Positions 44,927 through 52,658 of a DNA stretch of 64,000 nucleotides are shown piece by piece; the stretch's first letter is position 1; every line of letters starts with the position of its first letter. Made by a program: the position numbers and the translations under genes. The notes under the pieces were generated by a model. The model saw only the letters and a list, made by a program, of their open reading frames with translations, searched no databases and had not been told where the DNA came from. The DNA comes from Silvimonas iriomotensis (lineage in GTDB: Bacteria > Pseudomonadota > Gammaproteobacteria > Burkholderiales > Chitinibacteraceae), in NCBI RefSeq assembly GCF_014645535.1, contig NZ_BMLX01000001.1:489169-553168 (forward strand), written 5' to 3'.

Positions 44927-46333
44927 ATGGCCAACGACATCTTCACCGACAAGAAAGTCGATCACGTCAAAGGCTCGCGCCAGTTCATTGCCGATGAACC
45001 GCACATTGCCTTTCACGACAAACGCCTGTGGACACTGCGCGACCTGCGCGACAAGGAAGCGCACGGCATCGCAGAGTGGGAGCAACTGCGCGAGCTGGCC
45101 TCTGCCATCAAAAGCCACACGCTGACGCACCTGGCCGATTACCTGGAAGAATTCGAGCGCAACGCCACCGCCAATGGCGTGACCGTGCACTGGGCCAAAG
45201 ACGCGGCCGAGCATAACCGCATCGTGCATGAAATCCTCTCGGCGCGCGGCGTGGATACGCTGGTCAAATCCAAGTCCATGCTCACCGAAGAATGCAATAT
45301 GCGCCCGTATCTGCAAGACCGCGGCATGACGGTGGTCGAGACCGATCTGGGCGAGCGCATCCAGCAGCTGGATGACGAACCGCCATCGCATATTGTCGTG
45401 CCCGCTGTGCACAAACTGGCCAAAGACGTGGCCGAGGTGTTTGCCGAGACCATTGGCACCGATCGCAGCAATGCCGACCCGCATTACCTGGCCGAAGGCA
45501 TGCGCCAGGACACGCGGCCGTATTTCATCAAGGCCGGCGCAGGCATGACCGGCTGCAACTTTGCCGTGGCGGAAACCGGCACCGTGGTGACATGCACCAA
45601 CGAAGGCAATGCCGATCTTTCCGGCAATGTGCCGCCGCTGTATATCGCCAGCATCGGCATTGAAAAACTGATCCCCAAAATGGAACACCTGGGCGTGTTC
45701 ATCCGCATGCTCTCGCGCAGCGCGCTGGGCTCGCCAATCACGCAATACACCTCGCACTTCCGGGCCCCGCGCGCGGGCGGGGAATCTCACTTCATTCTGG
45801 TGGATAACGGCCGTAGCGAACGGCTGGCGATGGATGACTTCTGGTACTCGCTCAAATGCATCCGCTGCGGCGCGTGCATGAATACCTGCCCGGTGTACCG
45901 GCGCAGCGGCGGGCTAAGTTACGGCGGCGTTTACGCCGGGCCCATCGGCGCCATCATCAACCCCACGTTTGACCTGAAAAAATACAGTGCGCTGCCCTTT
46001 GCCAGCACGCTCAACGGCAGTTGCAGCAACGTCTGCCCGGTGAAGATCAACATCCACGAACAGATCTACAAATGGCGACAGATTGTGGTCGAACAGGGCC
46101 AGGTGTCGTTCGTGAAAAAAGAGAGCATGAAACTGGCCGGCAAAGTGCTGGCCGACCCCAAGCGCTACCGCGCCTGGAGCAGCGGCGCCGGCAAGGCCAT
46201 GGCCAGCCTGCCCCGCGCCTTTCTGTACAACCCCTTCAACGCCTGGGGCAAACAGCGCGAACTCCCTGAACCGCCCGGACAGACGTTCCACCAGTGGTAC
46301 GCCGCCAACCGCAAACCGGAGCAAGAAACATGA
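44927..46333 (+). CDS. lutB: L-lactate oxidation iron-sulfur protein LutB
   Basis: The 468-residue protein has the LutB/LldF pattern: a large N-terminal LUD domain (GAGMTGCNFAVAETGTVVTCTNEGN) and ferredoxin-type clusters with C311-IR-C314-GA-C317-MNT-C321-P and a second CSNVCPVKI. It transfers electrons from L-lactate oxidation toward the respiratory chain. Its stop overlaps the lutC start by ATGA. The start at 44927 matches the usual MANDIF-type N-terminus. Confidence 0.92.
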   Translation: MANDIFTDKKVDHVKGSRQFIADEPHIAFHDKRLWTLRDLRDKEAHGIAEWEQLRELASAIKSHTLTHLADYLEEFERNATANGVTVHWAKDAAEHNRIVHEILSARGVDTLVKSKSMLTEECNMRPYLQDRGMTVVETDLGERIQQLDDEPPSHIVVPAVHKLAKDVAEVFAETIGTDRSNADPHYLAEGMRQDTRPYFIKAGAGMTGCNFAVAETGTVVTCTNEGNADLSGNVPPLYIASIGIEKLIPKMEHLGVFIRMLSRSALGSPITQYTSHFRAPRAGGESHFILVDNGRSERLAMDDFWYSLKCIRCGACMNTCPVYRRSGGLSYGGVYAGPIGAIINPTFDLKKYSALPFASTLNGSCSNVCPVKINIHEQIYKWRQIVVEQGQVSFVKKESMKLAGKVLADPKRYRAWSSGAGKAMASLPRAFLYNPFNAWGKQRELPEPPGQTFHQWYAANRKPEQET

Positions 46334-46941
46334 GCAGCCGCGACGAGATACTGAGCAGATTGCGTGGCGCAGGCCGGGTGCCGGAGGCGTTGCCCGATGT
46401 ACCACTGTTTGATGAAAATCTGCCGCCCGCGCTGGATCAATTCAAAACCGCACTGGCCCGGATGGGCGGGCAATGGGTAGACGCGCCCGCTGACGGGCTG
46501 GATGCCTGGCTAGCCCAGCGCTTTGCCAATGCCAAAGTGATTTGCAGCGCGGTGCCGGAAACGGCCGGTACGCTGCAAGTGCACACCGTGACAGACCCGC
46601 GCTCGCTGGAAAACGTGGATGTCGGCATCGTGCGGGCGCGGTTTGCAGTGGCAGAGACCGGCTCGGTCTGGTTATCCGAGGCCGAATACGGGGTAAATGC
46701 GCTGGGGTATCTGGCGCAGCATCTGGTGGTGCTGCTGGACCCGGCCGTTATCTTGCCGAATCTGCATCATGCGTATCGGCAGGCAGCGTTTAGCCAGGCG
46801 CGGTATTGCGCGCTGGTGACGGGGCCTTCTGCGACGGCGGATATTGAGGGGGTGTTGATCAGGGGGGCGCAGGGGGTGCGGACGTTGACTGTGGTTGGGA
46901 TGAGGGGGGATTTTTTGGGTGTTGGTGGTGGGGTGGCTTAG
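46330..46941 (+). CDS. lutC: L-lactate oxidation protein LutC
   Basis: The 203-residue protein is an LUD-domain LutC/LldG subunit: SSRDEILSRLRGAG at the start, FAVAETGSVWLSEAEYG, HLVVLLDPAVILPNLHHAYR and LVTGPSATADIEGVLIRGAQG. It completes the LutABC complex. The last coding stretch is strikingly G-rich: 46861-46920 holds 33 G and 5 C. This ends at composite repeat element 2, and the pattern mirrors that next to element 1. Confidence 0.9.
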   Translation: MSSRDEILSRLRGAGRVPEALPDVPLFDENLPPALDQFKTALARMGGQWVDAPADGLDAWLAQRFANAKVICSAVPETAGTLQVHTVTDPRSLENVDVGIVRARFAVAETGSVWLSEAEYGVNALGYLAQHLVVLLDPAVILPNLHHAYRQAAFSQARYCALVTGPSATADIEGVLIRGAQGVRTLTVVGMRGDFLGVGGGVA

Positions 46942-47264
46942 GGCGTGAGGTGGAGTTGGAGCGAGGTGACAATTCGCCTGTGTCTGGCTTGAAACCTTGA
47001 ACTGGTGTTAGCGCCTGACGGCGCGGTGTTTTGGGTGTCGGGGGTTGCCCGACGGCAAGGTACTTTCTTTTGGGTCGCCAAAAGAAAGTACCCAAAGAAA
47101 AGGCGACCCCTGCGACTGCGCCCCTTCGGGGTTCCCTGTGCTTCTCGCAAGGCGCGGCTGGCTCCAGGGAACTCGGGCCAAAGCCCTCAAACACCCTTAC
47201 GCCGAAACCCCGCGCCTTGCTGCGATGCTCGGCGCAGTCAAGGGGCTCAACGTCAACGTCAAAG

Positions 47265-47342
47265 GCAACTGCAACTGCAACTGCAACTGCAACTGCAACT
47301 GCAACTGCAACTGCAACTGCAACTGCAACTGCAACTGCAACT
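47265..47342. repeat. Hexanucleotide tandem repeat, GCAACT x 13
   Basis: Thirteen perfect copies of GCAACT (78 bp) follow the left arm of composite element 2. The unit is a circular permutation of CAACTG and matches the reverse strand family of the tracts in element 1. Confidence 0.97.
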
Positions 47343-47431
47343 GCAACCGCGCAAATCAACGGCAACTTCAGAAGCAACCCCAAACCCGCAAACCCTCCGC
47401 ACGCAAGAATGACGGGTTTAGTCCACCACTA

Positions 47432-47580
47432 CGTCATTCCTGCGCAGGCAGGAATCCAGCCCGCAGCCCAGCGGGCTGCTTTCGGCGGACTACTACCAAT
47501 GTCTCGCGTTGATCTTGTGGCACTTGCAAGCACCGCAGCTGGATTCCGGCCAAGGGGGGCCGCCGAGGTCCGGAATGACG
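47432..47580. repeat. Paired GTCATTCC element inside composite element 2
   Basis: The left end has the perfect 20-bp palindrome ATTCCTGCGCAGGCAGGAAT. The right end is CTGGATTCCGG...CCGGAATGACG. The core CCGCAGCCCAGCGGGCTGC is shared with the unit at 22798-22932. Confidence 0.75.
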
Positions 47581-47896
47581 AGTCCGTGGGGTGCGTGTCG
47601 AATTTGCCGTTGCCGTTGCCGTTGCTGTTGCCGTTGCTTTTTGGGGTTGCAGTTGCCTTTGACTTTCCTCCCCCATTAAAGCCAAGCGCCGAGGGCGTGG
47701 AGGGAGACCCCAGGCTCCCGACCAACCGAGGGAAGCCCGGAGGGCCGCAGGGCTGGGGTCGCCTTTCTTTGCCTACTTTCTTTGGCGAAGCAAAGAAAGT
47801 AGGGTGCTCCGGCCACCGCCGGTATCAAACGCTTTTAAAACCCGCGCCAAAGGCGCTAAACCTCCAGCATTCAACCCCGCGCAGCAAAACCCCCAA

Positions 47897-48400
47897 TCAC
47901 AACATCAAAATCATCAACTCTTCATCATAAAACGTCCCATCAACCAGAATCGCATCCGGCTCCCGCCCATACAGCTTGAAACCCAGCTTGGAATACAAAT
48001 GCCGGGCCCGCGTGTTGTCTGACCGCACATTCAGCAGCACCTGCCGTACGCCACTCCACTCGCGGGCGGTGTTGATGGCGGCGTTCATCAGCGCCGTGGC
48101 GTAACCCTGGCCCCGGGCGGCGGCGTTGACGAATACGCCGACCAGAATCACTTTGTGCGCCAGTTTGCGGCGCGGGTCTTGCAACAGGCCGATGATGCCC
48201 ACCAGTTCGTCGTCTTCAAACGCACCCAGCACCTGGTTATGGCCATCGGGGGCGAGGCGTTTTTCCAGTTCCAGCGGGGTGAGGGTGATGATTTCCTCTT
48301 CTACCGTCGGCATGAACGACGTGGGCGAATCCGCCAGCGCGGCAAGGCGCAGGGCGCGGTAGAGCTGGGCGTCGGCGGGGGTCAGACGGCGGATGTGCAT
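47897..48400 (-). CDS. GNAT-family N-acetyltransferase
   Basis: The 167-residue protein opens MHIRRLTPADAQLYRALRLAALADSPTSFMPTVEEE and has the acetyl-CoA motif VGVFVNAAARGQGYATALMNAAI plus NTRARHLYSKLGFKLYG. It is a ribosomal-protein- or small-molecule-type acetyltransferase of unknown substrate. The 3' end abuts composite element 2 and shows strong G bias on the coding strand (47881-47940 on the plus strand has 21 C and 3 G). Confidence 0.88.
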   Translation of the reverse strand: MHIRRLTPADAQLYRALRLAALADSPTSFMPTVEEEIITLTPLELEKRLAPDGHNQVLGAFEDDELVGIIGLLQDPRRKLAHKVILVGVFVNAAARGQGYATALMNAAINTAREWSGVRQVLLNVRSDNTRARHLYSKLGFKLYGREPDAILVDGTFYDEELMILML

Positions 48401-48530
48401 CAGTGGTCCTGTATAAGCGATAGGCAATTGTGCCCTGGTCTTGCCTTAAAGGTACACACAGGACCACGCATTACGGGGTGGCAACGGCGCAAGCTGGCCG
48501 CCAGACGCACAGATCTGGTGCTGCAACATG

Positions 48531-48557
48531 AAAAAAGCCGGTCAGAAGACCGGCTTT
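48531..48557 (-). terminator. Intrinsic terminator of the TPR membrane protein gene
   Basis: AAAGCCGGTC (48534-48543) pairs with GACCGGCTTT (48548-48557) around AGAA. On the reverse strand it ends in six T residues. It lies 22 bases past the stop of the gene at 48580. Confidence 0.9.
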
Positions 48558-48579
48558 GTCGGGGCAGGATCAGGGGGTG

Positions 48580-49455
48580 TTACCAGTTGTTGTCATCGCT
48601 GCCGATATCCAGCGCGCTGTCTGAAAAATCGCCGCCACCGCCGCTGTTGTCGTCCCAGCTATTGCCGTTGCCAAAATCAATGGACTGGTTTTGCAATTGC
48701 TGGTCAACATTGCCCGCGCTGGCGCCGTTCTCGTAGATATAGGTGTTGTTCTCCACGATCTCGGGCCGGCTACCCAGGCCGCCGTTGCGATGATCCAGCA
48801 TTTCTTCAACCAGCATGCCTGCGGCAAAGCCACCGGCGGCGCCCATCAGACCGGCGCCAAGGCCGCTGCCGCCCTGGTTGACCACTACCGGGCCAGAGCC
48901 GACCGGCACGCCGTTGTTGTAGCCGCCCGGTACGCCGTAGGGCTGGGCCGGGCCGCCATTGCCGGTAAAGACCGCCGGTTCGCGGCGGCGGGTGGTCAGC
49001 CAGATCAGAATGCCAAAGCCGGCCACGACAAGGAGGATGATGCCGGTCCAGCCAAAGCCGCTGCTGCGTTCAGCCGGTGCCGGTTGCGGGGCGACGGCCT
49101 GGCTGGTCACGGCACGGCTGTTGCCCGCAGTGGTGGCGGGCTGGGCCGAGTTGAGCAACTGCGCTTCAAACTTGCGGAATTTCTCCGGGCTGGTGAAGTG
49201 GATTTGCGGGTCGATGGTTTTGGCTTTCAGGGCCTCGTTGGTCGCGTCGGCAAACTGGCCGTTGTGCGCCAGGATTTCAGCGTAGATGTAATGTGCCTTG
49301 GCGCTGTCAGGTTTGGCCGCAATGACTTCGGCCATCATGGTCTGGGCCTGCGCAAAGTTGCCCTGTTTAACCGCGGCTTGCACGTCTTGTTCGGTGGGCA
49401 GCGCAAACGCCAGGGTTGTGGCGACTGCAAAAATCAGACTTGCTATCCAGCGCAT
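48580..49455 (-). CDS. TPR-containing exported membrane protein, function unknown
   Basis: The 291-residue protein has a signal peptide (MRWIASLIFAVATTLAFALP), a short tetratricopeptide-like region (AVKQGNFAQAQTMMAEVIAAKPDSAKAHYIYAEILAHNGQFADATNEALKAK, about 27-80), a transmembrane helix (GWTGIILLVVAGFGILIWLTT), a Gly/Asn-rich stretch with GAGLMGAAGGFAAGMLVEEML, and an acidic Asp/Ser/Gly tail. The Gly-rich segment followed by DDNSGGGGDF resembles small DUF-type membrane proteins with YlqF-like tails. I do not recognise a function. Confidence 0.7.
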   Translation of the reverse strand: MRWIASLIFAVATTLAFALPTEQDVQAAVKQGNFAQAQTMMAEVIAAKPDSAKAHYIYAEILAHNGQFADATNEALKAKTIDPQIHFTSPEKFRKFEAQLLNSAQPATTAGNSRAVTSQAVAPQPAPAERSSGFGWTGIILLVVAGFGILIWLTTRRREPAVFTGNGGPAQPYGVPGGYNNGVPVGSGPVVVNQGGSGLGAGLMGAAGGFAAGMLVEEMLDHRNGGLGSRPEIVENNTYIYENGASAGNVDQQLQNQSIDFGNGNSWDDNSGGGGDFSDSALDIGSDDNNW

Positions 49456-49714
49456 GGGTGTTTCTCCTTGTTCGGCATTCTTGCCAGTCCCGTTTCAAAG
49501 TGACGCCGTAGCGTCACGAGCCCGGGTTTTTCATCTGCAGTATGGGCGGGGGCGGCTTAAACAGGGCTTAATCAAACGGCATCACCATCGAGGGCTGTGT
49601 TGTGCTTCACTGGGCCGCTGCTCAGCCTGATTGCAATCGCCAGGCTATCCTGCACGTATTGCGCCTTGTCATCGCTCATGTCGGGGCGATGACTTTCTTT
49701 TTCGAGGTCCTGTC

Positions 49715-51988
49715 TTGACGTCTGTCGCTTTTGTACTGACCCGCTGGCGTAGCCCGGTGCTGTGGGCCTTGTTAAGCCTGTTTTTGCTGAGCCCGGCGTT
49801 GGCGGTGACCTTGCCGGGGTTGACCAAGCCGGCGGCTTCCCAGGCCAGCGCGGCGTCTGCCGTGGCCTTTGCGGCCTCGCTCGATACCGTGATCACCACG
49901 CTGGAAGATGACCAGCGCCGTACTGCGCTGGTGGCAGAACTGAAGCGGATGCGCACCGTGGCCAGCGCGGTGGCGCAAGACGCGCAAGCCCAGCAAAACG
50001 TGGGGCTGCTGGGGCAGGTCACTGGCCTGGCGCGCTGGATGGGTGTGCAGACCGACCTGATACTGACCAACCAGATTGCCTGGACCCAGTTATTGCGCAA
50101 TGCCGCGTATGACTTCACGGTGCACGTGCAGGAAACCCCGGGTCAGGGCGCGCGCGTGGCGGTGGGGTTCCTGGGTGGGCTGGCGGTGTGGGCGATCACT
50201 GCGTTTGTCATCCGCGAAATCGCACTTCGCATTTTGCGCCGCTACGGCATGGGGCTGGATATGCCGGCCGACCCCAGTACATTTACCTTACTGGTCTACG
50301 CCGCGCGTACCATTGCGCCGTGGGCGCTGGGTCTGGTGCTGACGGTGTATTTCACCAGTGACTGGTCGCACTCGGTCGGCGGGGCGTTTGCGTTCTTGCT
50401 GGCCTGGTGCGTGCTTTGCGGCGCGGTGTTTGCCTCGCTGGCGCTGGCGTTGTTTTCCTTGTGTGCCAAAGGCCATCGGCGGCCGGCCGTGCGTGTGTTG
50501 TTGCACGGTTGTTCGCGTTGGCTGATCCTGTTTGGCGCCATGGCGGCGTTAAATGATGCGGCGGGCGATTACCGCACCCAGTTGGCCCTGGGCATGAATT
50601 TCTGTTTTCTGATCATCACCATCAGCCACCTGGTGAACGTGGTGTTGCTTGCTGCGTTTGCCATCCGTTTCCGCCGGCCCGTGGCGCATCTCATCCGCAA
50701 TAATCCGTATCCGTTCCGGCAAAAATACAAAACCGTGAGCGAGATCCTGCAATTTGCATCAATGGTCTGGCAGTGGCCGGTGCTGATGATTGCGCTGGTG
50801 GCCGGCGTGGGAATCTGGGGCAGTGCGGGCCGCAACGGCGCACTGACGGATCAGGCCGTGCGCACGGTGGTGTGGCTGGTGATGGCGGCGTTTGTCAGCA
50901 TGCTGATCCACCGGCGCTATCAGGCACGCTTGCGCCACCCGGGTTATGCCGCGCGGCGGTCGGCGTACGTGCGGCGCATGCTGCAGTTTTCGTTTCTGCT
51001 GCTCAATATCGTCAGCTGGTTTTTGTTCTTCGAGCTGATTTTGCATACCTGGCATCACTCTCTGGCCGATATTGCCAAACTCACCGTTGGCGGGCGGCGC
51101 ATGGATCAGGTGTTCTTCAGCATTGCCACCACGCTCTTTGTCATGTGGCTGGTGTGGATTGTGCTGGACGCGATCATGGAAGAACGCATTGCCGGTAAAG
51201 GCGGCTACCGGCGTGGCGGAGAGCGGATTTCCAACCGCGCCCGCACCTTGCTGCCCTTGTTTCGCAATGCCCTGGTGGTGGTCATGCTGATCATTGCGGT
51301 GATCGTGTCGCTGGCCAACCTGGGGATCAACGTCAACCCGCTGCTGGCCGGCGCTGGCGTGATCGGTCTGGCCGTGGGTTTTGGTGCGCAGGCACTGGTG
51401 CAGGATCTGATTACCGGCGTGTTTATTCTGGTGGAAGACACCATCGCCGTGGGCGATACCATCGACGCGGGCGGCCATGTCGGCACGGTAGAAGGGCTGA
51501 CCATCCGGACCGTGCGGATCCGCGACGTGCAAGGCGCCGTGCATTCAGTCCCGTTCAGTCAGATCAAGGTGATCAAGAACATGGGGCGGGATTTCTCGTT
51601 TGCCGTGTTTGATATCGGCGTGCCGTACGATGCGGACATCGACAAGGTCTTGCAGATCATGCGCGATACCGGCCACGAGATGAGCCATGACGTCTCCTGG
51701 CGGCATTTGCTGCTGGCGCCGCTGGAAGTACAGGGGCTGGAGCGTTTTGATGCCAGCGCCATCGTGGTGCGGGCGCGGTTCCGCACACGCCCGCTGCAGC
51801 AATGGGACGTCGCCCGCGCGTACAACCTGCGCCTGAAAAAGAACCTGGACAGTGCCGGCATCAGCATGCCGTTCCCGCAGATGGATATCCGCGTCAACGG
51901 CAAGCTGGATTTGCCAGACCGTGTGGAGCCTGCCACGCCGCTGAACGGGCCGCCCAAACCGGGGGCCTCGGGCGCATCGCCGGCCTGA
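49715..51988 (+). CDS. Large MscS-family mechanosensitive channel
   Basis: The 757-residue protein has a signal peptide (SLFLLSPALAVTLPG), a periplasmic helical domain of about 110 residues, many transmembrane segments and a C-terminal MscS domain: NLGINVNPLLAGAGVIGLAVGFGAQALVQDLITGVFILVEDTIAVGDTIDAGGHVGTVEGLTIRTVRIRD. It is of the extended YbdG/YnaI-like class. The start is a TTG at 49715 with GAGGT at 49704-49708; longer in-frame readings lack a signal peptide at the right place. A terminator follows. Confidence 0.85.
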   Translation: MTSVAFVLTRWRSPVLWALLSLFLLSPALAVTLPGLTKPAASQASAASAVAFAASLDTVITTLEDDQRRTALVAELKRMRTVASAVAQDAQAQQNVGLLGQVTGLARWMGVQTDLILTNQIAWTQLLRNAAYDFTVHVQETPGQGARVAVGFLGGLAVWAITAFVIREIALRILRRYGMGLDMPADPSTFTLLVYAARTIAPWALGLVLTVYFTSDWSHSVGGAFAFLLAWCVLCGAVFASLALALFSLCAKGHRRPAVRVLLHGCSRWLILFGAMAALNDAAGDYRTQLALGMNFCFLIITISHLVNVVLLAAFAIRFRRPVAHLIRNNPYPFRQKYKTVSEILQFASMVWQWPVLMIALVAGVGIWGSAGRNGALTDQAVRTVVWLVMAAFVSMLIHRRYQARLRHPGYAARRSAYVRRMLQFSFLLLNIVSWFLFFELILHTWHHSLADIAKLTVGGRRMDQVFFSIATTLFVMWLVWIVLDAIMEERIAGKGGYRRGGERISNRARTLLPLFRNALVVVMLIIAVIVSLANLGINVNPLLAGAGVIGLAVGFGAQALVQDLITGVFILVEDTIAVGDTIDAGGHVGTVEGLTIRTVRIRDVQGAVHSVPFSQIKVIKNMGRDFSFAVFDIGVPYDADIDKVLQIMRDTGHEMSHDVSWRHLLLAPLEVQGLERFDASAIVVRARFRTRPLQQWDVARAYNLRLKKNLDSAGISMPFPQMDIRVNGKLDLPDRVEPATPLNGPPKPGASGASPA

Positions 51989-52007
51989 CGTACGCTGCTC
52001 ATCAATG

Positions 52008-52037
52008 AAAAAACCGGAGCCCGCGCTCCGGTTTTTT
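52008..52037. terminator. Bidirectional terminator between mscS-type and pqiC genes
   Basis: AAAAAACCGGAGC (52008-52020) pairs with GCTCCGGTTTTTT (52025-52037) around CCGC. Perfect 13-bp stem with A- and T-runs, serving both convergent genes. Confidence 0.9.
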
Positions 52038-52070
52038 CATGCCGCTCAACCCGTCACACTTGGCCGGCTG

Positions 52071-52658
52071 TTATTTGCCGGTGGTTGCAGGAATGGCCGC
52101 GGCGATTTCTGCCGCCAGCTTGCCCAGCGCCCGCTCATGCGCGGCGGCCATGGCGGCATAACCCGTGCCTTGCAGCGGTTCTTCATACGCGCTGCGGCCG
52201 CTTTTCACCGGGGTGCTGGTTTTATCCAGAATCTGCCAGCTGGCTTCCTGTACTGCCATTTTGTCCGGGATGGAATCAAAACGCTGGATGTTCACGCTGA
52301 TGGTCCAGCTGGTGGTTGGCAGTGGCAATTGCGGCCATGCGGTCACGTTGGGCGTGCCCAGTATCCGTGACAGATCCACCGCCAGCGTGGCCGGGATCTG
52401 GTTTTTCAGCGGCGCGGCCCAGCGTTGTTGCTCCAGCAGGCTCAGGCTGTTGTCGGGCTGGTTGATCACGAACTGCGGCCGGTCTACCGCAGGCGGAATG
52501 CTGACCACTGCAATCGCAATGGCCAGGTTCGACGGCGTGACATTGGCCGGCGCGGCCACCGGGTTCAGCGTGTAATAGTGTTCCGGCGGCGCCGAGCCAC
52601 AACCGGCTAGCGCGATCACGGTGGCTGCAAGGGCAAGTGAGAGGGCGGAGCGGATCAT
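52071..52658 (-). CDS. pqiC: PqiC-family outer-membrane lipoprotein
   Basis: The 195-residue protein has a lipobox (ALAGC) followed by GSAPPEHYYTLNPV, the standard PqiC/YmbA opening, and the ABC-type transport auxiliary domain (IPPAVDRPQFVINQPDNSLSLLEQQRWAAPLKNQIPATLAVDLSRIL). PqiC tethers the PqiB tunnel to the outer membrane for lipid transport across the envelope. Its start overlaps the end of pqiB by four bases. It is the last gene of the pqi operon. Confidence 0.9.
   Translation of the reverse strand: MIRSALSLALAATVIALAGCGSAPPEHYYTLNPVAAPANVTPSNLAIAIAVVSIPPAVDRPQFVINQPDNSLSLLEQQRWAAPLKNQIPATLAVDLSRILGTPNVTAWPQLPLPTTSWTISVNIQRFDSIPDKMAVQEASWQILDKTSTPVKSGRSAYEEPLQGTGYAAMAAAHERALGKLAAEIAAAIPATTGK

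Larger units (their letters stand above)
47008..47859. repeat. Composite repeat element 2 (same architecture as 21921-23336)
   Basis: This 850-bp stretch starts TTAGCGCC and ends GGCGCTAA and contains no credible gene. Order: one forward arm (47008-47264) with the ACTTTC/GAAAGTA hairpin, a 13-copy GCAACT tract, a paired GTCATTCC element (47432-47580), an imperfect GCCGTT tract (about 47606-47637), then the inverted right arm with GGAGGGCCGCAGGGCTGGGG, the hairpin and GGTATCAAAC. Compared with element 1 it lacks the second forward arm and the GGTGGATT units. The 46942-47896 gap outside the element holds nothing else recognisable. Confidence 0.8.

Noticed and set aside
47005-47930. Open frames of 130-300 codons across composite element 2
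   Set aside because: Same reason as element 1: overlapping frames on both strands driven by the GCAACT tract and the arms, matching the peptides of element 1 rather than a real gene.
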